64,000 bases of DNA from Streptomyces griseoruber (GTDB lineage: Bacteria; Actinomycetota; Actinomycetes; Streptomycetales; Streptomycetaceae): NCBI RefSeq assembly GCF_001514205.1, contig NZ_KQ948776.1, positions 1-64,000 of the forward strand, read 5' to 3'. A program made the position numbers and the translations under genes. The notes below the pieces were generated by a model. It had not been told where the DNA came from. It did not search any database and was given only the letters and a program-made list of their open reading frames with translations. This document shows, piece after piece, positions 42,280-50,399 of the stretch. Each line of letters begins with the position of its first letter. Within the stretch, counting starts at the first letter, position 1.

Positions 42280-43437
42280 CTAAGGCAGGTTCCTCGCCAT
42301 CACGATCCGCTGCACTTGGTTCGTGCCTTCATAAATCTGCGTGATCTTGGCGTCGCGCATCATGCGCTCGACCGGGTAGTCGCGGGTGTAGCCGTACCCG
42401 CCCAGCAGCTGGACCGCGTCCGTGGTGACCTCCATGGCGACGTCCGAGGCGAAGCACTTGGCGGCGGCGCCCTGGAAGGTGAGGTCGCGGTCGCCGCGCT
42501 CGGACTTGGCGGCGGCCGCGTAGGTCAGCTGGCGGGCGGCCTCGATCTTCATGGCCATGTCGGCGAGCATGAACTGGATGCCCTGGAAGTCGGCGATCGG
42601 CTTGCCGAACTGCTTGCGCTCCTGGACATAGCCCTTGGCGTAGTCGAAGGCGCCCTGGGCGACCCCGAGGGCCTGGGCGGCGATGGTGATGCGGGTGTGG
42701 TCGAGGGTCGCCATCGCCGTCGCGAAGCCGGTGCCCTCCTCGCCGATCATGCGGTCGGCGGGGATGCGGACGTTGTCGAAGTAGACCTCGCGGGTCGGGG
42801 AGCCCTTGATGCCCAGCTTCTTCTCCGGGGCGCCGAAGGAGACGCCCGGGTCCGACTTCTCGACGACGAAGGCCGAGATGCCCTTGGAGCGCTTGGTGGG
42901 GTCGGTGACCGCCATCACCGTGTAGTACTCGCTGACGCCCGCGTTGGTGATCCAGCGCTTCACGCCGTTGAGGATCCAGTGGTCGCCGTCACGGACCGCC
43001 CTGGTCTTCATGCCGGCCGCGTCCGAGCCCGCGTCCGGCTCGGAGAGGCAGTACGAGAACATCGCGTCGCCCTTGGCGAGCGGCGTCAGGTACTTCTTCT
43101 TCAGGTCCTCGGAGCCGGAGAGGATCACCGGCAGCGAGCCCAGCTTGTTGACGGCCGGGATGAGCGAGGAGGACACGCAGGCGCGGGCCACCTCCTCGAT
43201 GACGATCACGGTCGCCAGGGCGTCGGCGCCCGCGCCGCCGTAGGACTCGGGGACGTGCACCGCGTGCAGGTCGCTCGCGACGAGCGCGTCCAGCGCCTCC
43301 TGCGGGAACCGGGCCTCCTCGTCCACCGCCGCGGCGTACGGCGCGATCTTCGCCTCGGCCAGCGCGCGGATGGTGTCCCGGAGCATGTCGTGCTCCTCGG
43401 ACAGGCGGTACAGGTCGAAGTCAGCCGATCCGGCCAA
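42280..43437 (-). CDS. Acyl-CoA dehydrogenase, 3' end supplied by the integrated element
   Basis: 385 aa, normal length for a short/medium-chain acyl-CoA dehydrogenase; FAD enzyme of fatty or branched-chain acyl-CoA oxidation. The start is taken as TTG 43437 (AGSADFDLYRLSEEHDMLRD) with GGAG 18 bases upstream. Motifs: FSYCLSEPDAGSDAAGMKT and HWILNGVKRWITNAGVSEYY in the FAD/substrate domains, then DHTRITIAAQALGVAQGAFD, QLLGGYGYTRDYPVERMMRD and the catalytic Glu in QIYEGTNQVQR. The last ~20 codons, including this catalytic Glu, come at least in part from the element and use codons such as ATT TAT GAA unlike the rest of the gene. The protein stays complete. Confidence 0.93.
   Translation of the reverse strand: MAGSADFDLYRLSEEHDMLRDTIRALAEAKIAPYAAAVDEEARFPQEALDALVASDLHAVHVPESYGGAGADALATVIVIEEVARACVSSSLIPAVNKLGSLPVILSGSEDLKKKYLTPLAKGDAMFSYCLSEPDAGSDAAGMKTRAVRDGDHWILNGVKRWITNAGVSEYYTVMAVTDPTKRSKGISAFVVEKSDPGVSFGAPEKKLGIKGSPTREVYFDNVRIPADRMIGEEGTGFATAMATLDHTRITIAAQALGVAQGAFDYAKGYVQERKQFGKPIADFQGIQFMLADMAMKIEAARQLTYAAAAKSERGDRDLTFQGAAAKCFASDVAMEVTTDAVQLLGGYGYTRDYPVERMMRDAKITQIYEGTNQVQRIVMARNLP
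42317..42327. repeat. Right attachment-site core (attR candidate)
   Basis: TGGTTCGTGCC, identical to 37557-37567, inside the last codons of the acyl-CoA dehydrogenase gene. Confidence 0.75.
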
Positions 43438-43460
43438 GGTTGCTCACGCTCCAAAGACGC

Positions 43461-43493
43461 TAGCGTTACCGACGCTAATTACCGTTAAGTAAC
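43461..43493. promoter_or_regulatory. Candidate operator upstream of the acyl-CoA dehydrogenase gene
   Basis: Palindrome TAGCGT-TACCG-ACGCTA (43461-43477) overlaps two direct TTACCG copies (43466-43471, 43479-43484) and a second palindrome GTTA-AG-TAAC (43484-43493). It lies 24 bases before the dehydrogenase start, in an AT-rich patch. A TetR-type fatty-acid regulator would be typical, but none is encoded nearby. Confidence 0.55.
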
Positions 43494-43637
43494 TCAAATT
43501 TTAGAGGCCCGGCCGCGCGTCTGACACGTGAGCTGGACAACAGGGGGAAGCCTTGGGGGGAAAGCGCCCGGTGAGGGGCTCCGACCCGCCCGGATATGCT
43601 CGGGCGCGCACCCCCGGCTTACTTTCCTGGAGCATCC

Positions 43638-44981
43638 ATGAGCCTCAAGATCACCGTGATCGGCACCGGCTATCTCGGGGCCACTCATGCCGCCGCCATG
43701 GCCGAGCTGGGCTTCGAGGTGCTCGCCCTGGACGTGGTCAAGGAGAAGATCGAGAAGCTGGAGCGCGGCGAGAGCCCGATGTACGAGCCGGGGCTCGAGG
43801 AGCTGCTGCGCCGCCACGTCGCCGGTATCGAGGGCTCCACCGGCCGGCTGCGCTTCACCATGGACTGGGCCGAGGTCGGCGCCTTCGGCGATGTGCACTT
43901 CGTCTGCGTGAACACCCCGCAGAAGCACGGCGAGTACGCCTGCGACATGTCGTACGTCGAATCCGCGATCGGCTCCCTGGCCCCGCACCTGTCCCGGCCC
44001 GCCCTGGTCGTCGGCAAGTCGACGGTGCCGGTCGGCTCCGCCGAGCGTCTCGCCCGCACCATCGCCGAGCTGGCGCCCGCCGGCGCGGACGCCGAGCTGG
44101 CCTGGAACCCGGAGTTCCTGCGGGAGGGCCTCGCCGTCGAGGACACCCTGCACCCCGACCGGATCGTCGTCGGCGTGCGCAGCGAGCGGGCCGAGAAGCT
44201 GCTGCGGAAGGTGTACGCCACCCCGGTGAAGGAGGGCTCGCCGTTCGTCGTCACCGACTTCCCGACCGCCGAGCTGGTGAAGACCTCCGCGAACTCGTTC
44301 CTCGCGACGAAGATCTCCTTCATCAACGCGATGGCGGAGGTGTGCGAGGCCGCGGGCGGCGATGTCGCCAAGCTGGCGGAGGCCATCGGGCACGACGACC
44401 GTATCGGCAAGAAGTTCCTGCGGGCCGGGATCGGCTTCGGCGGCGGCTGTCTGCCCAAGGACATCCGGGCCTTCATGGCCCGCGCCGGTGAGCTGGGCGC
44501 CGACCAGGCGCTGACCTTCCTGCGGGAGATCGACTCCATCAACATGCGCCAGCGCGGGCAGATGGTGGAGCTGACCCGGGAGGCCCTGGGCGGCGGACCC
44601 TTCCTGGGCCGGCGGGTCGCCGTGCTCGGCGCCACCTTCAAGCCCGACTCGGACGACGTCCGGGACTCGCCCGCGCTCAACGTGGCCGGGCAGATCCACC
44701 TCCAGGGCGCCCAGGTGACCGTCTACGACCCCAAGGGCATGGAGAACGCCCGGAGGGTCTTCCCGACGCTGGGGTACGCCGACTCGGCGCTGGAGGCCGT
44801 ACGGGGCGCCGACGTCGTCCTCCACCTGACGGAATGGCGTGAGTTCCGGGAGCTGGACCCGGCGGCGCTCGGGGAGGTCGCGGCGGCCCGGCTGATCCTC
44901 GACGGGCGCAACGCGCTCGACCCGGTGGCGTGGCGCACGGCGGGCTGGACCTACCGGGCGATGGGCCGCCCCACGGCGTGA
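43638..44981 (+). CDS. UDP-glucose 6-dehydrogenase
   Basis: 447 aa from ATG 43638 (CTGGAGC upstream). It oxidises UDP-glucose to UDP-glucuronate with two NAD+, giving precursors for acidic wall polymers and exopolysaccharide. The Rossmann start is KITVIGTGYLGATHAAAMAE; other family blocks are VNTPQKHGEYACDMSYVESA, STVPVGSAERLA, WNPEFLREGLAVEDTLHPDR, the hinge NSFLATKISFINAMAEVCE and the catalytic Cys motif GIGFGGGCLPKDIRAF. The C-terminal UDP-binding domain has GATFKPDSDDVRDSPALNVA. Relatives such as UDP-ManNAc or GDP-mannose dehydrogenases share the fold, so substrate is inferred. It is divergent from the acyl-CoA dehydrogenase gene. Confidence 0.9.
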   Translation: MSLKITVIGTGYLGATHAAAMAELGFEVLALDVVKEKIEKLERGESPMYEPGLEELLRRHVAGIEGSTGRLRFTMDWAEVGAFGDVHFVCVNTPQKHGEYACDMSYVESAIGSLAPHLSRPALVVGKSTVPVGSAERLARTIAELAPAGADAELAWNPEFLREGLAVEDTLHPDRIVVGVRSERAEKLLRKVYATPVKEGSPFVVTDFPTAELVKTSANSFLATKISFINAMAEVCEAAGGDVAKLAEAIGHDDRIGKKFLRAGIGFGGGCLPKDIRAFMARAGELGADQALTFLREIDSINMRQRGQMVELTREALGGGPFLGRRVAVLGATFKPDSDDVRDSPALNVAGQIHLQGAQVTVYDPKGMENARRVFPTLGYADSALEAVRGADVVLHLTEWREFRELDPAALGEVAAARLILDGRNALDPVAWRTAGWTYRAMGRPTA

Positions 44982-45004
44982 GCGGGCCGGCCTGAACGCA
45001 GGGT

Positions 45005-45045
45005 GACGCCGGTTCGGCCGAGGCTCAGTCGGCCGAACCGGCGTC
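45005..45045 (+). terminator. Terminator after UDP-glucose dehydrogenase
   Basis: Perfect 17-bp stem GACGCCGGTTCGGCCGA / TCGGCCGAACCGGCGTC with loop GGCTCAG, 23 bases past the stop codon. Confidence 0.92.
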
Positions 45046-45155
45046 TGCGTGCATTCTGCCGTACCCGGGTGCCGTCCGCTGTGCGAACTCCCCGTACGTC
45101 CACCTGTCGATCTCCTGTGAGTTAGGCGGGGCGGCCGTGCGGGCACCTGTCCCCC

Positions 45156-45554
45156 ATGGCATCCGTCGTGCGTCTGCGTTCCGTCGTGCTGGACTGTCCC
45201 GACCCGCGCGCCCTCGCCGAGTTCTACGCGGGGCTCCTGGGCGGCACGCCCTGGGCCGAGGAGGGCGAGGAGGACTGGTACGTCCTCCAGGTCCCCGGCG
45301 GTCCCCGGCTCGCGTTCCAGGAGGTGGAGGGGTACACCCCGCCCGAGTGGCCGCGCCCCGACCGCAACCCCCAGCAGTTCCACCTCGACCTCGACGCCGG
45401 CGCCACCTGGGCGGAGGTCGACGCGGCGCACGAACGGGTGCTGGCGCTGGGGGCGCGTCCGCTGGACCTGGAGGACCGGGAGGAGAAGGAGTTCCAGGTG
45501 TACGCCGATCCGGCGGGCCATCCCTTCTGCCTCTGCCGGATCGAGCATTCCTAG
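45156..45554 (+). CDS. VOC (glyoxalase-like) family protein
   Basis: 132 aa from ATG 45156. Two beta-alpha-beta-beta-beta modules: RLRSVVLDCPDPRALAEFYA with WYVLQVPGGPRLAFQEVEGY, and QFHLDLDAGATWAEVDAAHE with EFQVYADPAGHPFCLCRI. The Asp in VLDCPDP replaces the metal His common in glyoxalase I, while HLDL and the late acidic residues match the large Streptomyces group of uncharacterised VOC proteins. Its function (dioxygenase, resistance or isomerase type) cannot be told. The stop shares a CTAG with the stop of the convergent dipeptidase-like gene. Confidence 0.85.
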   Translation: MASVVRLRSVVLDCPDPRALAEFYAGLLGGTPWAEEGEEDWYVLQVPGGPRLAFQEVEGYTPPEWPRPDRNPQQFHLDLDAGATWAEVDAAHERVLALGARPLDLEDREEKEFQVYADPAGHPFCLCRIEHS

Positions 45555-46675
45555 GGACCCTTGCGTTCCTGGGCCGCGCGGGCGGTGAAGTCGGCGGTGC
45601 GCAGGGCGCGCTGGACGTTTCCCCAGGTCAGTAGGGCCAGGTCGGGCTCCGGCCAGCCGCGGTCGAGGAGTTCCGCGATGAGGTGGGGGTAGCCGGAGGC
45701 GTCGGCGAGCCCCTGCGGGTGGGCGGCGCCTGAGTCGTACGTGCCCGACAGGGCCACGCTCCCGGGGCCCGCGACGGCGCGCACGTGGTCGAGGTGGTCC
45801 GCGACGTCCCGCAGGGCCGGCCCGGTCTGCTCGGCGGCCAGCGGCACCATGCACACGCCCCCCGCCGCGCCCAGTTCGGCGAGCAGGCCGTCGGGGAGGT
45901 TGTCGGGGTGCGGGCGCAGGGCGCGGGCGGCGGAGCGGGTGGCCAGCACCGGGGTGCGGGAGAGGGCGAGGGCGCGGCCGATGGTGGCGTCGGAGGCGCC
46001 GGAGAGGTCGGCGAGGACACCGAGCCGGTTCATCTCCCGTACGGCCTCCTCGCCGAACCGGGTCAGCCCCGCCTCGCTCGCCCACGAGGTGCCGGCGAGG
46101 GTGAGGACGCGCAGTCCGAGGGAGTGCAGGACGCGCAGGACGGCGAGGGAGCCGTCGAGGGCCGCCGCGGTCGCCGGGCCGAGGACGACGGCCACCCGGC
46201 CGCAGTTGCGGGCGTCGAGGACCTCTCCGGCGGTCCGGGCGAGCCGGAGCCCCTCGGGGTGGGCGGCGACCACCGCGCGGGCGAGGTCGAGCTGCTCCAG
46301 GGTGGCGCCGAGGGCCCGGTCGGACGCGAGGCCCTCGGGCAGGTGCAGGGCGCAGAACAGGGCGCCGACCCGGCCGCGCCGCAGCCGGGGCACATCGGTG
46401 TCGACGGCGCTCTCGCCGAGCTGGAGGTCGTACCAGGGCAGCTCCCGCAGCGCCCGGGGCAGTCCGCTGTAACCGTCGGCGACGGGGCACCGGCCGAGCA
46501 GGGCGTACGCCCGCTCCAGGGGGTCGGCGCGACCGGCGCCCGGGTCCGGCTCCGCGTGCGCGGACGGCTGCGGCTGCGGGTCGGGCCCGCCGCGGGGGAC
46601 GTACGGGCCCGTGCGGGGAACCGGTGGTTCATGGACCTCGGGCGGGTCGTGCAGTTCGTCCTGGAGGTCGGCCAT
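45551..46675 (-). CDS. Degenerate renal-dipeptidase-like protein, metal ligands lost
   Basis: 374 aa from ATG 46675. It is a paralogue of the next gene upstream: VREMNRLGVLADLSGASDAT, DASGYPHLIAELLDRGWPEP and LTWGNVQRALR align throughout. The zinc-site residues are gone: HxD of DGHNDLPW is DGYSGLPR (Tyr69, Gly71), the Glu of MGAEGG is VLGPAT, the His of VDLSH is ADLSG, FSHSSAR is ATRSAAR and GGDYDG is SGTYDSG. A 50-residue Pro-rich N-terminal extension is also unusual. It cannot be an active dipeptidase of this family. A regulatory or binding role is possible. It lies 109 bases downstream of the intact paralogue. Confidence 0.85.
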   Translation of the reverse strand: MADLQDELHDPPEVHEPPVPRTGPYVPRGGPDPQPQPSAHAEPDPGAGRADPLERAYALLGRCPVADGYSGLPRALRELPWYDLQLGESAVDTDVPRLRRGRVGALFCALHLPEGLASDRALGATLEQLDLARAVVAAHPEGLRLARTAGEVLDARNCGRVAVVLGPATAAALDGSLAVLRVLHSLGLRVLTLAGTSWASEAGLTRFGEEAVREMNRLGVLADLSGASDATIGRALALSRTPVLATRSAARALRPHPDNLPDGLLAELGAAGGVCMVPLAAEQTGPALRDVADHLDHVRAVAGPGSVALSGTYDSGAAHPQGLADASGYPHLIAELLDRGWPEPDLALLTWGNVQRALRTADFTARAAQERKGP

Positions 46676-46783
46676 GACGGTCTCCGTACGTCGCTCGGCG
46701 GTACGGCCACCGTCGCACGGGGGCGGGGAGGCTTCCTGGTGGGCGGGGCGTTCGGGGGTACGGCCCGCCCACCGGGGTTCGGC

Positions 46784-47971
46784 TCAGCCGTCGAGGGACT
46801 CGATCGTCGCGTGGGACGGGGCCCGGGTGGCGCGCAGCTCGCGGGAGACGTCCTCCGCCGCGCCCAGCACCCGTACGGCGTTCTGCCAGGTCAGCTTGGC
46901 GAGGTCGGCCTTCGACCAGCCGCGGTCGAGGAGTTCCGCGATGAGGTTGGGGTAGCCGGAGACGTCGTTCAGGCCGTCGGGGGTGAAGGCCGTGCCGTCG
47001 TAGTCGCCGCCGATGCCCAGATGGTCGATGCCGGCCACCGCGCGCATGTGGTCGAGGTGGTCGGCCACGGTCGCTGCCGTGGGGACCGGGCGGGGGTGCG
47101 CCTCCTGGAAGGCCTGGTGGACCTTCATCGCCTCGGGGGTGGTGGCCAGGTCGTGGAAGCCGTGGGCGCGCAGGTTCTCGCTCGCCGCAGCGGTCCATTC
47201 GACGGCCGCCTGGAGCACGAACTTCGGTACGAACGTCACCATGGCGACGCCGCCGTTGGCGGGCAGGCGTTCGAGGACGTCGTCGGGGATGTTGCGGGGG
47301 TGGTCGCAGACCGCGCGCGCCGAGGAGTGCGAGAAGACCACCGGCGCGGAGCTGGCGTCGAGCGCGTCGCGCATGGTGGTGGCGGCCACGTGCGAGAGGT
47401 CGACGAGCATGCCGAGCCGGTTCATCTCGCGCACCACCTCGCGGCCGAACGCCGTGAGGCCGCCCGCCCTCGGCTCGTCGGTCGCGGAGTCGGCCCAGTC
47501 CACGTTGTCGTTGTGGGTGAGGGTCAGATAGCGCACGCCGAGCGCGTACAGGCCGCGCAGGGTGCCCAGCGAGTTGGCGATGGAGTGGCCGCCCTCGGCG
47601 CCCATCAGGGAGGCGATACGGCCCTCGGCGCGCGCCGCCTCCATGTCGGCGGCGGTGAGCGCGGCGCGCAGATCGGCCGGGTACCGGTCGATGAGCTGCC
47701 GTACGCAGTCGATCTGCTCCAGGGTCGCCGGGACGGGGTCGGGCAGGTCCGCGCGGACGTACACCGACCAGAACTGCGCGCCGACCCCGCCCTCGCGCAG
47801 CCGCGGGAGGTCGGTGTGCAGATGGGCGGCCTGGGAGACGGCGAGGTCGCGGGCGTCGAGGTCGTAGCGGACCTGCTCGCGCAGGGCCCAGGGCAGGTCG
47901 TTGTGGCCGTCGACGACCGGGAAGGCGGCGAGGAGTTCCCGGGCTGCCTCGAGTGAGCTCAAGGCCGTCAC
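46784..47971 (-). CDS. Membrane (renal) dipeptidase, metal-dependent
   Basis: 395 aa from GTG 47971, which overlaps the purE stop by 4 bases. Peptidase family M19, a TIM-barrel with two zinc ions that hydrolyses dipeptides. Ligands are intact: His23 and Asp25 in VVDGHNDLPW, Glu in LMGAEGGHSI, His in LVDLSHVAATT, His in VFSHSSARAV and the Asp in LGIGGDYDGTAF. No signal peptide is seen, so it is probably cytoplasmic. Following purK-purE with overlapping frames it should be co-translated with them, a linkage without obvious pathway logic. Confidence 0.92.
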   Translation of the reverse strand: MTALSSLEAARELLAAFPVVDGHNDLPWALREQVRYDLDARDLAVSQAAHLHTDLPRLREGGVGAQFWSVYVRADLPDPVPATLEQIDCVRQLIDRYPADLRAALTAADMEAARAEGRIASLMGAEGGHSIANSLGTLRGLYALGVRYLTLTHNDNVDWADSATDEPRAGGLTAFGREVVREMNRLGMLVDLSHVAATTMRDALDASSAPVVFSHSSARAVCDHPRNIPDDVLERLPANGGVAMVTFVPKFVLQAAVEWTAAASENLRAHGFHDLATTPEAMKVHQAFQEAHPRPVPTAATVADHLDHMRAVAGIDHLGIGGDYDGTAFTPDGLNDVSGYPNLIAELLDRGWSKADLAKLTWQNAVRVLGAAEDVSRELRATRAPSHATIESLDG

Positions 47972-48492
47972 TTCCCGAAGCCGAAGCCGGCGCCCGCGCC
48001 CTCGACCTTGGCGCGCAGCCGCTTGCCCTTCTCGGTGGCCTGGTCGTTGAGTTCCTGCTGGAAGTCGCGCATCCGGGCGAGGAGGTCCTCGTCGTGGGTG
48101 GCGAGGATCCGGGCGGCGAGCAGTCCGGCGTTGCGGGCGCCGCCGACGGAGACCGTGGCGACGGGGACGCCGGCCGGCATCTGCACGATGGACATCAGGC
48201 TGTCCATGCCGTCCAGGTACTTCAGCGGGACGGGCACGCCGATCACCGGGAGCGGGGTCACGGAGGCGAGCATGCCGGGCAGGTGGGCAGCGCCGCCGGC
48301 CCCGGCGATGATCACCTTCAGTCCGCGGTCGGCGGCCTGCTCGCCGTACGCGATCATCTCGCGGGGCATGCGGTGCGCGGAGACGACGTCGACCTCGTAG
48401 TCGATCTCGAACTCGTCCAGGGCCTGGGCGGCGGCCTCCATGACGGGCCAGTCGCTGTCCGAACCCATCACGATGCCAACAACGGGGCTCAT
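47968..48492 (-). CDS. purE: N5-carboxyaminoimidazole ribonucleotide mutase
   Basis: 174 aa from ATG 48492 (ATGA overlap with purK). Class I PurE converts N5-CAIR to CAIR in purine synthesis. Motifs: VVGIVMGSDSDWPVM, YEVDVVSAHRMPREMIAYGE with the catalytic His, KVIIAGAGGAAHLPGMLA and GVPVATVSVGGARNAGLLAA. It works directly after PurK. Confidence 0.97.
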   Translation of the reverse strand: MSPVVGIVMGSDSDWPVMEAAAQALDEFEIDYEVDVVSAHRMPREMIAYGEQAADRGLKVIIAGAGGAAHLPGMLASVTPLPVIGVPVPLKYLDGMDSLMSIVQMPAGVPVATVSVGGARNAGLLAARILATHDEDLLARMRDFQQELNDQATEKGKRLRAKVEGAGAGFGFGK

Positions 48493-49628
48493 TCGGTGAT
48501 CGTGCCTCTCAGGTAGCCGGCTGCGTGACGGGCGCGCTCGAGCACGTCGTCGAGGTCGTCGCCGTAGGTGTTGACGTGGCCGACCTTGCGGCCCGGCTTC
48601 ACGTCCTTGCCGTACATGTGGATCTTGAGCTGGGGGTCGCGGGCCATGCAGTGCAGGTACGCGGAGTACATGTCGGGGAAGTCGCCGCCGAGGACGTTGA
48701 CCATGACCGTCCAGGGCGCGCGCGGGCGCGGGTCGCCGAGGGGGAGGTCGAGGACGGCGCGGACGTGGTTGGCGAACTGCGAGGTGATCGCGCCGTCCTG
48801 GGTCCAGTGGCCGGAGTTGTGCGGGCGCATCGCGAGTTCGTTGACGAGGATGCGTCCGTCGCGGGTCTGGAACAGCTCGACCGCGAGGTGGCCGACCACG
48901 CCCAGTTCCCCCGCGATGCGCAGGGCCATCTCCTCCGCCTGGAGGGCGAGGGCGGGGTTCAGGTCGGGGGCGGGCGCGATCACGGTGTCGCAGACGCCGC
49001 CGACCTGCTGGGACTCCACGACCGGGTACGCGACGGCCTGGCCGTGCGGGGAGCGCACGACGTTGGCCGCGAGTTCGCGGACGTAGTCGACCTTCTCCTC
49101 GGCGAGGACGGGGACGCCGGCGCGGAACGGGTCGGCCGCCTCCTCGGCGGTCTCGACGACCCACACGCCCTTGCCGTCGTAGCCGCCGCGGACCGTCTTG
49201 AGCACGACGGGGAAGCCGTCGCCCTCGGCCGCGAACCTGACCACGTCCTGTGGGTCGGTCACGATGCGGTGCCGCGGGCAGGGCACGCCGATCGCGTCGA
49301 GCTTCGCGCGCATCACGCCCTTGTCCTGGGCGTGCACCAGCGCGTCGGGGCCGGGGCGGACGGGGATGCCGTCCGCCTCCAGCGCCCTGAGGTGCTCGGT
49401 GGGGACGTGTTCGTGATCGAAGGTGATCACATCGCACCCGCGCGCGAAGTCACGCAGCGTGTCGAGATCGCGGTAGTCGCCGATGACGACATCGCTCACG
49501 ACCTGCGCCGCGGAATCCTGGGGGGTGTCACTGAGGAGCTTGAACCTGATGCCCAACGGAATGCCCGCCTCGTGTGTCATACGAGCGAGCTGGCCTCCGC
49601 CGACCATGCCGACTACCGGGAACGTCAC
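48489..49628 (-). CDS. purK: N5-carboxyaminoimidazole ribonucleotide synthase
   Basis: 379 aa from GTG 49628. ATP-grasp enzyme that makes N5-CAIR from AIR, bicarbonate and ATP. Motifs: VVGMVGGGQLARMTHEAGIP, CDVITFDHEHVPTEHLRALE, VVLKTVRGGYDGKGVWVV, the ATP-site EEKVDYVRELAANVVRS and VNELAMRPHNSGHWTQDGA with the metal-binding Glu and Asn. The order purK-purE-dipeptidase forms one operon with 4-base overlaps. Confidence 0.97.
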   Translation of the reverse strand: MTFPVVGMVGGGQLARMTHEAGIPLGIRFKLLSDTPQDSAAQVVSDVVIGDYRDLDTLRDFARGCDVITFDHEHVPTEHLRALEADGIPVRPGPDALVHAQDKGVMRAKLDAIGVPCPRHRIVTDPQDVVRFAAEGDGFPVVLKTVRGGYDGKGVWVVETAEEAADPFRAGVPVLAEEKVDYVRELAANVVRSPHGQAVAYPVVESQQVGGVCDTVIAPAPDLNPALALQAEEMALRIAGELGVVGHLAVELFQTRDGRILVNELAMRPHNSGHWTQDGAITSQFANHVRAVLDLPLGDPRPRAPWTVMVNVLGGDFPDMYSAYLHCMARDPQLKIHMYGKDVKPGRKVGHVNTYGDDLDDVLERARHAAGYLRGTITE

Positions 49629-49850
49629 GCCCCCAGGGTATCGGCCGCGTCACCTGGGGCGGAGCCCGCGCCCGCCGGAGGCGGGCGGGCGGGGCTCCCC
49701 CCGGTCTTCTCCCCGGCTCATACCGGCTGTTTACCGCGTTCTTCCCGACCTGTTTCCGACCCGTGGGGCGGAGCACAGGAAACCGACAAGAGTGGTGGTT
49801 AGCATGGCTGGGTTGACACAACCGAGACCCGGACGGGGGCCTGTACGACC

Positions 49851-50381
49851 ATGGCGCATGGTTCCTCGGGGCAAGGACGGCTCCGGCGCGTAGGCCGTGA
49901 GCTGGTCAAGTTCGGGGCTGTGGGCGGTGCGGGGCTGCTGGTCAACCTCGGCGTGTTCAATCTCGTCCGCCAGCTCACGGACCTGCCGGTGGTGCGCGCG
50001 AGCGTCATCGCGACCGTCGTGTCGATCGTCTTCAACTACATCGGGTTCCGGTACTTCACCTACCGTGACCGCGACAAGAGCGGCCGTACGAAGGAACTGA
50101 CGCTGTTCCTGCTGTTCAGCGCGGTCGGGCTGGTGATCGAGAACGGCCTGTTGTTCGCGGCGACCTACGGGTTCGGCTGGGACAGCCCGCTGCAGAGCAA
50201 CGTCTTCAAGTTCCTCGGCATCGGGGTCGCGACGCTGTTCCGGTTCTGGTCGTACCGGACGTGGGTGTTCCGCGCCCTGCCGGCGAAGGAGGCCGTGGCC
50301 GGCGCCGAGTCCTTCCTGACGGAGGAGTCCCTGATCGGGGAGCAGACCCGCAAGGCGAAGGCCCGCCAGCGGGTCGGCTGA
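49851..50381 (+). CDS. GtrA family membrane protein
   Basis: 176 aa from ATG 49851, no clear ribosome binding site. Four membrane helices: ELVKFGAVGGAGLLVNLGVF, VIATVVSIVFNYIGFRYFTY, ELTLFLLFSAVGLVIENGLL and NVFKFLGIGVATLFRFWSYR, with the family motif FNYIGFRYFTYRDR and the last-helix FRFWSYRTWVFR. GtrA-type proteins are small membrane proteins thought to flip or carry lipid-linked sugars for envelope glycosylation. It is divergent from purK. Confidence 0.9.
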   Translation: MAHGSSGQGRLRRVGRELVKFGAVGGAGLLVNLGVFNLVRQLTDLPVVRASVIATVVSIVFNYIGFRYFTYRDRDKSGRTKELTLFLLFSAVGLVIENGLLFAATYGFGWDSPLQSNVFKFLGIGVATLFRFWSYRTWVFRALPAKEAVAGAESFLTEESLIGEQTRKAKARQRVG

Positions 50382-50399
50382 GGCCCGCCGTACCGGGGC

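Larger units (their letters stand above)
37557..42327 (+). mobile_element. 4.76-kb integrative element in the acyl-CoA dehydrogenase gene
   Basis: The element is bounded by two copies of the dehydrogenase 3' end, 4760 bases apart. The longest identical stretch is TGGTTCGTGCC (37557-37567 and 42317-42327), with imperfect similarity on both sides, so the exact crossover is not fixed. Contents: two small overlapping genes, an IS5-type insertion sequence, a HTH protein and a tyrosine integrase at the right end, next to its attachment site as usual. Arm-type repeats lie inside both ends. I see no replication initiator, no FtsK/TraB translocase and no obvious excisionase, so it is a minimal or reduced relative of the actinomycete integrative elements. 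Orientation is given by the integrase. Confidence 0.9.

Noticed and set aside
37557..42327. Conjugative (AICE-type) element with replication and transfer genes
   Set aside because: No Rep protein, no FtsK/TraB-like translocase and no Spd genes are present in the 4.76 kb.
45156..45554. Bleomycin-resistance protein
   Set aside because: The VOC fold is shared, but residues specific to bleomycin binders are not recognisable; left as a general VOC protein.
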